A stretch of DNA of 64,000 nucleotides from an uncultured Alphaproteobacteria bacterium (GTDB lineage Bacteria > Pseudomonadota > Alphaproteobacteria > Micavibrionales > Micavibrionaceae). Below, one piece after another: positions 54,543 to 62,780 of this stretch (position 1 is the stretch's first letter; each line of letters opens with the position of its first letter). A program made the translations under genes and the position numbers. Where the stretch lies: contig CAMLMC010000001.1 of NCBI GenBank assembly GCA_946481075.1, forward strand, positions 124,001 through 188,000, read 5' to 3'. Below the pieces are notes generated by a model, which worked only from the letters and a program-made list of their open reading frames with translations, searched no databases and was not told the DNA's origin.

Positions 54543-55837
54543 GCCAGCACCTCGTTCAAGGCTTTGCAGAATTGCGCGATGTCGTCATCGCTTGTCATTT
54601 CGGTGGCGGTGACGAGCAGGCGGTTATCATCAATTGCGTAGCCGCCGATAATGCCTTTGGCCGCCAGTTTTTCAACGACGTTGTTTGCATTTGAAACAGA
54701 GATAACAAATTCATTGAAGAATATTTCGTTTTCGACTTTCACGCCTTTGACATTCGAAAGCGCATCGGCGAGATCGCAGGCCTTTTCATGATTGATGCGG
54801 GCGAGTTGTTTCAGGCCGTTTTCGCCGAGCAGCGCCAAATGTACAGTAAAGGCGAGGGCGCAAAGGCCTTGGTTCGTGCAGATGTTCGATGTCGCCTTTT
54901 CCCGGCGGATATGTTGTTCGCGGGTGGAAAGCGTCAGGACGAAGCCGCGCTTGCCATCGGCATCAACCGTTTCACCGCAGAGGCGGCCCGGCATCTGCCG
55001 CAGATATTTTTCCTTACACGCGAAGAAGCCGAGATGGGGCCCGCCGTAAGACATAGGAAGTCCGATGGACTGTGCTTCACCGCACACGATATCGGCAAGC
55101 GATGGCGCGTCGAGCAATCCGAGCGACACGATTTCATTAATAACGACAATCAGCAGTGCACCGTTGTCATCACACAATTTTCTGTAGTGCGCATAATCCT
55201 GCGGGCGTCCGAAGAAGTCTGGTGATTGCACGATGATACAAGCCGCCTCTTTAAGAGGAGCATCGTTCGCAGCCCCGCCTTGCGGCGTGTCGGACCGATG
55301 CTCGTGAACGTCTGTGGTGTAACTTTTGAGCACTTCCACATAGTGCGGGTGGATGGCGCCCGCCAGAACGACTTTGCTGCGCTTCGTAATCCGCTGCGCC
55401 ATTAGGGCGGCCTCGGCCATCGATGTCGCGCCGTCATACATCGATGCGTTGGCGACATCCTGCCCCGTCAATTGCGCGATCATCGACTGATATTCAAAGA
55501 TCACCTGCAATGTGCCTTGCGCGATTTCCGGTTGGTACGGCGTATAGGCGGTCAGGAATTCGCTGCGCTGAATGATGTAATCGACGCTCGCCGGAATGTG
55601 GTGATAATAGCATCCCGCGCCGAGGAAGAACGGCCCTTTGCCCGCATGGTGGTTTTGATTGGCGTATCCGGACAGTTTACGCTCGACCTCCAATTCCCCC
55701 TGATGCATCGGTACATTCGCAAGAGCGTTTCGCATCGCGCTCTTTGGAACATCCTTGAACAAATCATCGACCGACGGTGCGCCGATGGTGGTCAGCATTT
55801 CCTTACGGTTGTCTGCTGTCAGGGGAAGATAACGCAT
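54539..55837 (-). CDS. gcvPA: Glycine dehydrogenase (decarboxylating) subunit 1
   Basis: The 432-residue N-terminal half of the split P-protein: MRYLPLTADNRKEMLTTIGA, FLGAGCYYHHIPASVDYII, FLTAYTPYQPEIAQGTLQVI, FEYQSMIAQLTGQDVANASM and YDGATSMAEAALMAQRIT are typical. It shares the PLP-enzyme fold but lacks the lysine. Start and gcvH stop overlap by one base (TGATG). Confidence 0.97.
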   Translation of the reverse strand: MRYLPLTADNRKEMLTTIGAPSVDDLFKDVPKSAMRNALANVPMHQGELEVERKLSGYANQNHHAGKGPFFLGAGCYYHHIPASVDYIIQRSEFLTAYTPYQPEIAQGTLQVIFEYQSMIAQLTGQDVANASMYDGATSMAEAALMAQRITKRSKVVLAGAIHPHYVEVLKSYTTDVHEHRSDTPQGGAANDAPLKEAACIIVQSPDFFGRPQDYAHYRKLCDDNGALLIVVINEIVSLGLLDAPSLADIVCGEAQSIGLPMSYGGPHLGFFACKEKYLRQMPGRLCGETVDADGKRGFVLTLSTREQHIRREKATSNICTNQGLCALAFTVHLALLGENGLKQLARINHEKACDLADALSNVKGVKVENEIFFNEFVISVSNANNVVEKLAAKGIIGGYAIDDNRLLVTATEMTSDDDIAQFCKALNEVLA

Positions 55838-56211
55838 CAGCTTAAAGACTCCGTGAATTTTTCATACGCGGTTTTGTCCATCAGCGCGGCGGCTTCATCT
55901 GGAGACGTCATTTTCACCTTGATGATCCAGCCTTTATCAAGGTCTTCTTTGAGGTCATCGAGGTTGTCTTGAAGAGCTTCATTGACTTCAACGATCTCAC
56001 CACTCACGGGTGTGTAGATTTCCGATGCGGCCTTGACGGATTCCACCACGGCGAAGTTGTCGCCCTTGCTTACGCTGCGGCCTGTTTCGGGGAGTTCAAG
56101 ATAGACAAGATCGCCGAGCGCGTGGCGGGCATAGGTCGTAATCCCGATCCATGCGGTGTCGCCATCGACTTTGATCCATTCATGATCGTTCGTGTATTTT
56201 ACGTCGCTCAT
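55837..56211 (-). CDS. gcvH: Glycine cleavage system H protein
   Basis: The 124-residue lipoyl carrier: YTNDHEWIKVDGDTAWIGIT, YARHALGDLVYLELPETG, and the lipoylation lysine K60 in AVVESVKAASEIYTPVSGEI. It shuttles the aminomethyl group between the P and T proteins. Its ATG overlaps the gcvT stop by one base (TAATG). Confidence 0.98.
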   Translation of the reverse strand: MSDVKYTNDHEWIKVDGDTAWIGITTYARHALGDLVYLELPETGRSVSKGDNFAVVESVKAASEIYTPVSGEIVEVNEALQDNLDDLKEDLDKGWIIKVKMTSPDEAAALMDKTAYEKFTESLS

Positions 56212-57290
56212 TATTTTCCTCTTTTTGTTTTAGGCTCTACAAAGGGCAGGGCGGCGATGACGCCTGTAATATCCCGTCCGCGCACGCGCACCAGTACTTC
56301 CGCGCCGATCTTGCTATAAGTCGTTTTAACATAGCCTTGCCCCACCGCTTCACTCAAGGTGGGGGAGAAGCCACCAGAGGTTACATCCCCAATTTTTTCG
56401 CCTGCCGGATTGAGGATTTCCGCGCCTTCGCGGGCGATGCCTTTGTCGGTCAGTTTAAAGCCGACGCGGACCCTCTCTGTGCCGTTCGTAAGCTGGCGGG
56501 AAATGATATCCGCACCAATATAACCCGTGCGGTCTTTCCCCATCACCCAAGTTAATGCGGCCTCGACAGGCGATGTTTCCGCCGTGATGTCATGGCCATA
56601 AAGCGGATAGCCCATTTCAAGGCGCAAGGAATCACGCGCGGCCAGGCCGATTGGTTTGACATCTGCATGCGCCAAGAACCGGTCCCAGATCGCGGCGGCG
56701 TTTTTGGCAGGGATGCTGATTTCAAAACCATCTTCACCTGTATAGCCAAGGCGGGAGATATAGATATCGCCCTCGATACGAATGCGCATATAGCCAAGGT
56801 CGCCTGCATCGATTTTCAGTACATCACGCAGCGCGGCTTCGGCTTTCGGGCCTTGCAGGGCGAGCAGGGCGCGGTCTTCGAGATGCGTAAGCGTGACGCC
56901 GCCGGGCAGGTTCTGCCGCATCCATGCGATGTCCTTGTCCTTACAGCCCGCATTGATAACGGCGAAGAATCTATCGGGGCCAAGGCGCGTGACGATCAGG
57001 TCGTCAATAATGCCGCCTTCTGCATTGGTCAGGACTGTGTATTTGGCGACATTTTCCCCGAGTTTTGAAAAGGAAGACGGGGTCAGCTTTTCAAAGAAGG
57101 CGGTCGCGTCTTCGCCTTCCACGATGACTTGCCCCATGTGGGAGACATCGAACAGGCCGGCCTTTTCACGGGTCCAGTTGTGCTCGGCCAGAACCCCATC
57201 CGGATACTGGATCGGCATGTCGTAACCCGCGAATTCGGCCATTTTGGCCGACAGGGCGGTGTGGGCGGCGTGCAGGGGCGTGGTTTTCAT
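56211..57290 (-). CDS. gcvT: Glycine cleavage T protein (aminomethyltransferase)
   Basis: GcvT releases ammonia and forms methylene-tetrahydrofolate. The 359-residue protein has MAEFAGYDMPIQYPDGVLAE, HNWTREKAGLFDVSHMGQV, the catalytic Asp region NAEGGIIDDLIVTRLGPD, YTGEDGFEISIPA, RDSLRLEMGYPLYGHDI and the C-terminal GDVTSGGFSPTLSEAVGQGY. It is first in gcvT-H-PA-PB. No glycine riboswitch is visible in the 95-bp leader before the divergent small gene. Confidence 0.97.
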   Translation of the reverse strand: MKTTPLHAAHTALSAKMAEFAGYDMPIQYPDGVLAEHNWTREKAGLFDVSHMGQVIVEGEDATAFFEKLTPSSFSKLGENVAKYTVLTNAEGGIIDDLIVTRLGPDRFFAVINAGCKDKDIAWMRQNLPGGVTLTHLEDRALLALQGPKAEAALRDVLKIDAGDLGYMRIRIEGDIYISRLGYTGEDGFEISIPAKNAAAIWDRFLAHADVKPIGLAARDSLRLEMGYPLYGHDITAETSPVEAALTWVMGKDRTGYIGADIISRQLTNGTERVRVGFKLTDKGIAREGAEILNPAGEKIGDVTSGGFSPTLSEAVGQGYVKTTYSKIGAEVLVRVRGRDITGVIAALPFVEPKTKRGK

Positions 57291-57385
57291 GTCCTTGCCT
57301 TTCAGCGCTTAAAGCGTATATGGTATTGTGTAGATATGCCCGATAGTAACGGGCCAGACGGGTTTAACGGAAAGGAAACATCGAG

Positions 57386-57481
57386 ATGTCCACAGATACA
57401 AAAAAGCCGGAAGGCAAAGAACAAGATAAAGGCACAACAAAGGGCGGAAGCTGCGGTTGCGGTGGCGGCCACTGTCACTAA
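57386..57481 (+). CDS. 31-aa protein with Cys/His-rich C-terminus
   Basis: The ORF reads MSTDTKKPEGKEQDKGTTKG and then GSCGCGGGHCH. AAAGGAAA lies about 8 nt before the ATG and a strong terminator follows 18 bp after the stop, framing it as a separate transcript. The tail C-G-C-GGG-H-C-H could bind a metal ion such as zinc or copper. I know no named family for certain. It is divergent from gcvT. Confidence 0.6.
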   Translation: MSTDTKKPEGKEQDKGTTKGGSCGCGGGHCH

Positions 57482-57499
57482 GCCTTTGGATCGACTATT

Positions 57500-57527
57500 A
57501 AAAACCCCGCTATATGGCGGGGTTTTT
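57500..57527. terminator. Strong bidirectional terminator
   Basis: AAAAACCCCGC and GCGGGGTTTTT form an 11-bp stem around a short TATATG loop with a T-run. It ends the 31-aa gene transcript. Confidence 0.94.
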
Positions 57528-57598
57528 GTTTGGCGGGAACCTAGGCCGCTTGCTGGCCGTTTATAGAACGGATATTCAATAAGCGAGGAGTTACTGAC

Positions 57599-57967
57599 AT
57601 GACCAGACGCCAGAAACATATGGTTTTGACCGGCCTTGGCGCGTTCGCGCTGGTTTTGGTCGCAGCAGGCGCGGGGGCCTTTGTTACCCAGAAGGCCATG
57701 GATGAACCGGAAGCCAAACCCGTTGCCAAAAAAGAGCAGATTGTATGGGATGACCCGAAACCTCAGCCTCAACCCCAGCAGCAAGCGCAGGCATCGTGCG
57801 ATGATGCCAACGTGGTCGGCGCCGCAATAGGCGCGGTGGCGGGCGGTTTTGCCGGGAATCAGATCGGCGATGGCCGTGGTAAAGACCTTGCCACAGTCGG
57901 CGGCGCCATTGGCGGCGGCTATCTGGGCCAGCAATATATCCCGACCCGCAACGTACTCTGCCGTTAG
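57599..57967 (+). CDS. Glycine-zipper 2TM-domain protein
   Basis: The 122-residue protein has an N-terminal hydrophobic anchor ([20 protein letters not shown], about residues 9-29). A Pro/Gln-rich linker follows ([14 protein letters not shown]), then the glycine zipper [20 protein letters not shown] and [13 protein letters not shown]. It is likely an inner-membrane-anchored periplasmic protein of the 17-kDa-antigen type. AGGAG precedes the ATG. It overlaps the convergent rimO stop by 4 bp. Confidence 0.82.
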   Translation: MTRRQKHMVLTGLGAFALVLVAAGAGAFVTQKAMDEPEAKPVAKKEQIVWDDPKPQPQPQQQAQASCDDANVVGAAIGAVAGGFAGNQIGDGRGKDLATVGGAIGGGYLGQQYIPTRNVLCR

Positions 57968-59292
57968 TTAGAGACAGGAACCCCGTATAGATCATAATCG
58001 TCCGCGTCTTCGATGAGGACGCGGGCGATGTCGCCTTGTTTCAGGTGGCCGGCATCGCGCAGGTAGACCTTGCCATCGATTTCAGGAGCGTCGCCCATCG
58101 AGCGTGCATCCGCGCCGCCGTCTTCACCGATTTCATCGATGATCACATCAATTGTCTTGCCGACTTTACGTTGCAGCCGCGCCGCACTGATCTTCTGCTG
58201 TACTTCCATGAAACGCTGATAGCGTTCTTCTTTTACATCTTCCGGCACTTGCAGTTCGATGTCATTGGCGACTGCGCCTTTGACCGGTTCGTATTTGAAC
58301 GCGCCGACGCGGTCCAGTTGCACTTCTTTCAGCCAGTCCAGCATATACTGGAAATGTTCTTCCGTTTCGCCGGGGTGGCCAACGATGAAGGAGGAACGGA
58401 TCGTAAGATCGGGGCACATGGCGCGCCAGTTTTTAATACGCTCCACCGTTTTTTCCTGATGCGCGGGACGCTTCATCAACTTCAAAACTTCGGGGTGCGC
58501 GTGCTGAAACGGAATGTCGATATAGGGCAGGATTTTACCTTCCGCCATCAACGGAATGACTTTATCAACGTGCGGGTAGGGATAGACGTAGTGCAGGCGG
58601 ACCCAGATGCCGAGCTCACCCAATGCTTCGCACATATCCTGAAACTTCGTTGCCCATTTTTTACCCTTCCACCCGAATTCCTGATATTTCAGATCGATGC
58701 CGTAGGCGGAAGTGTCTTGAGAGATGACGAGGATTTCCTTCACGCCCGCGCGTTTGAGGTTCTCGGCTTCTGCAATCACGTGATGGATCGGGCGGGAGAC
58801 GAGATCACCGCGCAGGGATGGAATGATGCAGAAGGTGCAACGGTTGTTACAGCCTTCGGATATTTTTAAATACGCGTAATGACGCGGTGTCAGACGCAGC
58901 CCCTCTTCAGGGACGAGGTCGATAAACGGATCGTGCTTTGGCGGGACAGCATCATGCACCGCGCTGACCACCTGTTCATATTGATGCGCGCCGGTGACGG
59001 CCAAAACATTCGGGAAGCGCGAGGTGATTTCTTCCGGGTTCTTACCCATACAGCCCGTGACGATCACGCGGCCGTTTTCTTTCATCGCCGTGCCGATGGC
59101 GTTCAACGATTCTTCCTTGGCGGAATCGAGGAAGCCGCACGTGTTCACGATCACGACATCGGCGTCATCGTAATTGCCCGACATTTCGTAGCCTTGGGTT
59201 TTTAGTTTGGTCAGGATGCGTTCGGAATCCACGAGGGCCTTGGGGCAGCCAAGGGAGATCATGCCAATTTTGGGTGCGGTGTTATTGCTCAT
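57964..59292 (-). CDS. rimO: Ribosomal protein S12 methylthiotransferase RimO
   Basis: A radical-SAM enzyme that methylthiolates an aspartate of ribosomal protein S12. From ATG 59292 ([20 protein letters not shown]) it has 442 residues. The N-terminal cluster cysteines are in [22 protein letters not shown] and [11 protein letters not shown]. The SAM cluster CxxxCxxC is in [36 protein letters not shown] is present, and a C-terminal TRAM domain ends the protein. The frame is open upstream to 59568 but those residues are unrelated. The small STGP-motif gene lies 20 bp upstream. Confidence 0.96.
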   Translation of the reverse strand: MSNNTAPKIGMISLGCPKALVDSERILTKLKTQGYEMSGNYDDADVVIVNTCGFLDSAKEESLNAIGTAMKENGRVIVTGCMGKNPEEITSRFPNVLAVTGAHQYEQVVSAVHDAVPPKHDPFIDLVPEEGLRLTPRHYAYLKISEGCNNRCTFCIIPSLRGDLVSRPIHHVIAEAENLKRAGVKEILVISQDTSAYGIDLKYQEFGWKGKKWATKFQDMCEALGELGIWVRLHYVYPYPHVDKVIPLMAEGKILPYIDIPFQHAHPEVLKLMKRPAHQEKTVERIKNWRAMCPDLTIRSSFIVGHPGETEEHFQYMLDWLKEVQLDRVGAFKYEPVKGAVANDIELQVPEDVKEERYQRFMEVQQKISAARLQRKVGKTIDVIIDEIGEDGGADARSMGDAPEIDGKVYLRDAGHLKQGDIARVLIEDADDYDLYGVPVSN

Positions 59293-59312
59293 GGGGCGCA
59301 GATATACAGGAT

Positions 59313-59867
59313 TCACGGGGTTTTTTGCGAGGAAATTCGTAAAGCTGCCAAAAGCCCCGCCGTGGCGGCAAGGCCAAGGATTTTGAGGTGCGGAACCATC
59401 CGATTCGCCAGTTCGGGGGCTTTTTTCCGCAAGGTGATGTAACGGTTGAGCAAGGTCAGGAACCGTCCATTGTGATCGAGGGCGATTTTGAGGGGAGAGC
59501 CAGCATATCGGTTGCTGGCGGCGTGGGCCTTGCCCGCCGGCGTTTTCGGACCTGTGGAACGACGCCACGGCTTAACGCATTGGATTTTCACGGATTGTTG
59601 TGTCCGGCGGAGATGCGTCCAGCGCTTTTGATAGGAGATTTTTATTTTCCAGAGTCTGGAATCATTTAGTTCGTCGCAGAAGTTTTCTGCCGCCGAGAGG
59701 CGGTCGTCAGCGTAATTGTCATCCTGAGCGCAGCGAAGGGTCTCCTTATTGTGCCTACGGTCCGGAGATCCTTCAGTCGCTATCGCTCCTTCAGGATGAC
59801 AGGTTGAGGGTGGCTTCTTCGGGATGACAGGATGGGAAGGATTCGCGGTTTTTGCGTTGGTTTTCAT
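59313..59867 (-). CDS. Small [15 protein letters not shown] protein with repeat-derived N-terminus
   Basis: The C-terminal part contains [20 protein letters not shown], a motif known from small proteins of the form STGPRTPEGK, then [19 protein letters not shown] and a hydrophobic end ([13 protein letters not shown]). The 184-codon frame from ATG 59867 includes a palindromic repeat (residues about 22-50, read as [13 protein letters not shown]...LRCAQDDN). A GTG at 59591 would give a 92-aa protein free of the repeat. The perfect promoter just upstream of 59867 favours the long frame or at least its transcription. Function is unknown. Confidence 0.52.
   Translation of the reverse strand: MKTNAKTANPSHPVIPKKPPSTCHPEGAIATEGSPDRRHNKETLRCAQDDNYADDRLSAAENFCDELNDSRLWKIKISYQKRWTHLRRTQQSVKIQCVKPWRRSTGPKTPAGKAHAASNRYAGSPLKIALDHNGRFLTLLNRYITLRKKAPELANRMVPHLKILGLAATAGLLAALRISSQKTP
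59717..59802. repeat. Dispersed palindromic repeat (TGTCATCCTGAGCG type)
   Basis: Left arm GTCATCCTGAGCGCAGCGAA and right arm ending CTCCTTCAGGATGACAG form an imperfect palindrome with inner GGGTCTCC / GGAGATCC parts. Related to the element at 35498-35577. A partial unit (GGGATGACAGGATGGG) follows at about 59820-59836. Confidence 0.88.
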
Positions 59868-59874
59868 GTCAAAT

Positions 59875-59903
59875 ATTATAGGATATTATTCCTAATATGT
59901 CAA
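59875..59903 (-). promoter_or_regulatory. Perfect sigma-70 consensus promoter
   Basis: The minus strand reads TTGACA (59898-59903), a 17-bp AT-rich spacer, and TATAAT (59875-59880): full consensus. Transcription should begin at about 59868, at or within a base or two of ATG 59867, giving a leaderless or nearly leaderless mRNA that would continue into rimO. Confidence 0.85.
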
Positions 59904-59966
59904 GACAATTCCCTTCGATCAAGTATGTGGTCTTAACGCAAAAGCGCAAAGGCACAATTTTTATCG

Positions 59967-59999
59967 TATTGGATCCCGGCCTTCGCCGGGATGCCAATA
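59967..59999. repeat. Short palindrome in the gap before DUF485-actP
   Basis: TATTGGATCCCGGC, CTTC, and GCCGGGATGCCAATA form a hairpin with one mismatch. It resembles the CCCGGC-type dispersed palindromes common in bacterial gaps. The rest of 59904-60124 contains no gene I can support; it must hold the promoter of the DUF485-actP pair. Confidence 0.65.
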
Positions 60000-60124
60000 A
60001 GGGGGCGTGAAACCCCGCATAAAACCTTGGGTTGTGCGGAGCAGCACAGGATTGTCTTGGGGCGTATTATAGAAAAAGGTAAAATAGTTAAATCGGTAAA
60101 GCGTTCCAAAAACAGGGAAAAACC

Positions 60125-60433
60125 ATGGACCTCAATACTCTCGAAGCCATCAGGTCGGCTCCGGAATATCAGGAACTCCTCGCCCGTCGCCGGGCCCTGA
60201 TCCTCCCTCTGTCGATCCTTACACTCGTCATCTATTATGCCTTCATCCTGGCCCTTGCCTTCTTTCCGGAAGCCTTGAGCGTCCGTATCGGCGAAGGGGT
60301 TACGACCCTCGGCATTCTTATAGGGCTTGGCGTCATCTTCTCCACCTTCGTCATCACGGGCATTTATGTCCGCAAGGCGAACAGGGAGATTGAAGACCTG
60401 CTTATAAAAATCCAGCAGAAATACAAAGGGTGA
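60125..60433 (+). CDS. yjcH: DUF485 membrane protein (YjcH-like)
   Basis: The 102-residue protein has a short cytosolic start ([20 protein letters not shown]) and two transmembrane helices (about residues 25-47 and 60-82), as in DUF485 proteins that accompany acetate permease ActP. It ends 5 bp before the actP ATG, as expected for a coupled pair. It may help assemble or regulate ActP; evidence for this is contextual. Confidence 0.92.
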   Translation: MDLNTLEAIRSAPEYQELLARRRALILPLSILTLVIYYAFILALAFFPEALSVRIGEGVTTLGILIGLGVIFSTFVITGIYVRKANREIEDLLIKIQQKYKG

Positions 60434-60438
60434 CGGCC

Positions 60439-62022
60439 ATGGAAAAGATGATTGAAAATATGAACGTCACAGCCGTCATCATGTTCGGCCTGTTTGTCGG
60501 TGTAACTTTAATGATTACCTATTGGGCGTCCAAACGCACCCGGTCCACCAAGGATTTTTATTCCGCCGGCGGGCAGATCACGGGGATGCAAAACGGTCTT
60601 GCGATTGCGGGCGATTATATGTCCGCGGCATCGTTCCTTGGTATTTCCGGGATGGTTTATATGAACGGATTCGATGGTCTTATTTATTCCATCGGGTTCC
60701 TTGTCGGATGGCCGATTATCCTGCTCCTCATCGCGGAGCCTTTGCGCAACCTAGGAAAATATAACTTCTCTGACGTTGCGTCGTACCGGTTCCGGCAAAA
60801 ACCGATCCGTATTCTCGCGGCGTGCGGTTCCCTGTCCACCGTGATCCTGTATCTGATTGCGCAGATGGTGGGAGCGGGCAAGCTGATCGAGGTTTTGTTC
60901 CATCTGCCCTATACATCTGCGGTTGTTATCGTTGGCGTTCTGATGATCGCCTATGTCACGTTCGGTGGGATGCTGGCGACGACCTGGGTACAGCTGATCA
61001 AGGCGATCCTGCTGCTTGGTGGTGCAACGTTGGTTGCGATCCTCGTGCTCGCGCAATACGGGTTCAATCCCGAGGCGCTGTTCACGGACGCCGTATCCAA
61101 GCATCCGAAAGGACAGGGCATCATGGAACCGGGCGCACAAGTGAGCGACCCTGTTTCCGCGATTTCGCTCGGCCTTGCGCTGATGTTCGGGACCGCCGGT
61201 CTGCCGCACATCCTGATGCGGTTCTTCACCGTGAAGGACGCGAAGGAAGCCAACAAATCCGTGTTCTATGCCACGGGTTTCATCGGATATTTCTATATCC
61301 TGACCTTCATCATCGGGTTCGGGGCCATCGTCTTCCTGACGGGCAACCCGACTTACGTCGATGACAAGGGTGCCCTGATCGGCGGGTCGAACATGGCGGC
61401 GGTGCAACTCGCCGGCGCCGTAGGCGGTGACCTTCTGCTCGGCTTCATCTCGGCGGTCGCGTTCGCCACCATCCTTGCGGTGGTGTCGGGCCTGACGCTT
61501 GCCGGGGCCAGCGCCATTTCGCACGACCTTTATGCGAATGTGTTCGCCAAGGGCGCGAGGGATGAGAAGAAGGAACTGCGCGTATCCAAGATGGCAACTG
61601 TGGCGCTTGGCGTGCTTGCCATCTTTCTCGGCATCCTGTTCGAGAAGCAGAACGTCGCGTTCATGGTCGGCCTTGCCTTTGCGATTGCGGCCAGCGCCAA
61701 CTTCCCGATCATCCTGCTTTCCATGTACTGGCGTGGCATGACGACACGCGGCGCGGTGATGGGCGGGGGGCTTGCCCTGATTGCCACCATCGTGATGGTT
61801 GTGCTCAGCAAGACCGTCTGGGTGGCCGTATTGGGCAATGAAGCGCCGATATTCCCCTATGAATATCCGGCGATTTTCTCCATGCCTCTGGCGTTCCTCG
61901 GGATATGGTTCTTCTCGGTCACCGATAAATCGGATCGGGCCCATATCGATCGTGCGGCGTTCGATACGCAATATGTCCGCGCCCAGACGGGGATCGGCAT
62001 CAGCGGCGCCGTGGATCATTAA
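60439..62022 (+). CDS. actP: Cation/acetate symporter ActP
   Basis: A sodium:solute symporter of about 527 residues with 13 expected helices. Features include [40 protein letters not shown], the conserved [40 protein letters not shown] and a C-terminal cytosolic tail. It should import acetate and related short acids. ATG 60439 is preferred; GTG 60430 overlaps the DUF485 stop. A terminator follows. Confidence 0.95.
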   Translation: MEKMIENMNVTAVIMFGLFVGVTLMITYWASKRTRSTKDFYSAGGQITGMQNGLAIAGDYMSAASFLGISGMVYMNGFDGLIYSIGFLVGWPIILLLIAEPLRNLGKYNFSDVASYRFRQKPIRILAACGSLSTVILYLIAQMVGAGKLIEVLFHLPYTSAVVIVGVLMIAYVTFGGMLATTWVQLIKAILLLGGATLVAILVLAQYGFNPEALFTDAVSKHPKGQGIMEPGAQVSDPVSAISLGLALMFGTAGLPHILMRFFTVKDAKEANKSVFYATGFIGYFYILTFIIGFGAIVFLTGNPTYVDDKGALIGGSNMAAVQLAGAVGGDLLLGFISAVAFATILAVVSGLTLAGASAISHDLYANVFAKGARDEKKELRVSKMATVALGVLAIFLGILFEKQNVAFMVGLAFAIAASANFPIILLSMYWRGMTTRGAVMGGGLALIATIVMVVLSKTVWVAVLGNEAPIFPYEYPAIFSMPLAFLGIWFFSVTDKSDRAHIDRAAFDTQYVRAQTGIGISGAVDH

Positions 62023-62054
62023 GGAATATAAAAATCCTTCCCCCGAAGGAGGAG

Positions 62055-62082
62055 CGGCGGCCCGTCAAACGGCCGCCGTTTT
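62055..62082 (+). terminator. Intrinsic terminator after actP
   Basis: CGGCGGCC, an 8-nt loop, GGCCGCCG and TTTT. Confidence 0.88.
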
Positions 62083-62153
62083 GTGTGCGGGAACCCAAAA
62101 GCGGCGCCATATGTTGGATGGATCCTAATTCCAATTCAGCAAGGAGGATGATC

Positions 62154-62747
62154 ATGGCAGACCACAAAGCCCCGGATGACATTTTTAAAGTATCCAGCCC
62201 CGTACAGAACGCAAAGGCGCGCATTGTGATGCTCACCGCCGACGGTACGGAAGATCAGGAATTTTTCTATCCTTATTACCGTTTCAGCGAAGCGGGGTAT
62301 CAGGTCGATGTGATTACGCCGGACGGCAAGGGATTCAAAGGCAAGAACGGCGCGGGATTATCCGATACCATGATCATTCCCGATGCCAATCCGAACAATT
62401 ACGAGCTTCTTTACATTCCCGGCGGCAAGGCGCCTGAAAAATTGAAAAGCCATGAACCGGCCGTTGAATTCGTGCAGGATTTTGTCATGACCGGCAAGCC
62501 GGTGGCCGCGATTTGCCATGGTCCGCAATTGCTTGCCAAGGCGGGCGTGATCGAGGGCAAACGCATCGCCGCATGGCCTGAATGTGAAGATGAAATGGAA
62601 GATGCAGGTGCATCTTACGTCTTTGAAGAGTGTGTGCGGGATGGCCAGTTTATCACAGCACGCTGGCCGGGTGATTTACCCGCGCATCTTTCCAAGATCT
62701 TTCAAGTTTTGCAGTCCGCGAAGGATACGCATAAGAAGGCGGCATAA
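62154..62747 (+). CDS. DJ-1/PfpI family protein
   Basis: The 197-residue protein has the family landmarks: MLTADGTEDQEFFYPYYRFS with the conserved acid, DVITPDGKGFKGKNG, LLYIPGGKAPEKL, and the nucleophile-elbow Cys in KPVAAICHGPQLLAKAGVIE. Relatives act as glyoxalase III, deglycase-like or general stress proteins. The AAGGAGG ribosome site favours ATG 62154 (MADHKAPDD) over upstream ATGs. A terminator follows directly. Exact activity is not predictable. Confidence 0.9.
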   Translation: MADHKAPDDIFKVSSPVQNAKARIVMLTADGTEDQEFFYPYYRFSEAGYQVDVITPDGKGFKGKNGAGLSDTMIIPDANPNNYELLYIPGGKAPEKLKSHEPAVEFVQDFVMTGKPVAAICHGPQLLAKAGVIEGKRIAAWPECEDEMEDAGASYVFEECVRDGQFITARWPGDLPAHLSKIFQVLQSAKDTHKKAA

Positions 62748-62754
62748 GGAAAAG

Positions 62755-62779
62755 AAACCCGGCGAATGCCGGGTTTTTT
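62755..62779. terminator. Terminator between DJ-1 and efflux genes
   Basis: AAACCCGGC, GAAT loop, GCCGGGTTT and further T. The symmetric A/T flanks suit both convergent genes. Confidence 0.92.
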
Positions 62780-62780
62780 A

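Noticed and set aside
57291..57385. Glycine riboswitch before gcvT
   Set aside because: No tandem aptamer-like conserved segments are visible in this short leader, which also abuts the divergent small gene.
60751..62019. 422-aa minus-strand frame opposite actP
   Set aside because: Composition is His/Arg/Asp-rich, typical of an antisense shadow, and it lies wholly opposite a well-supported symporter gene.
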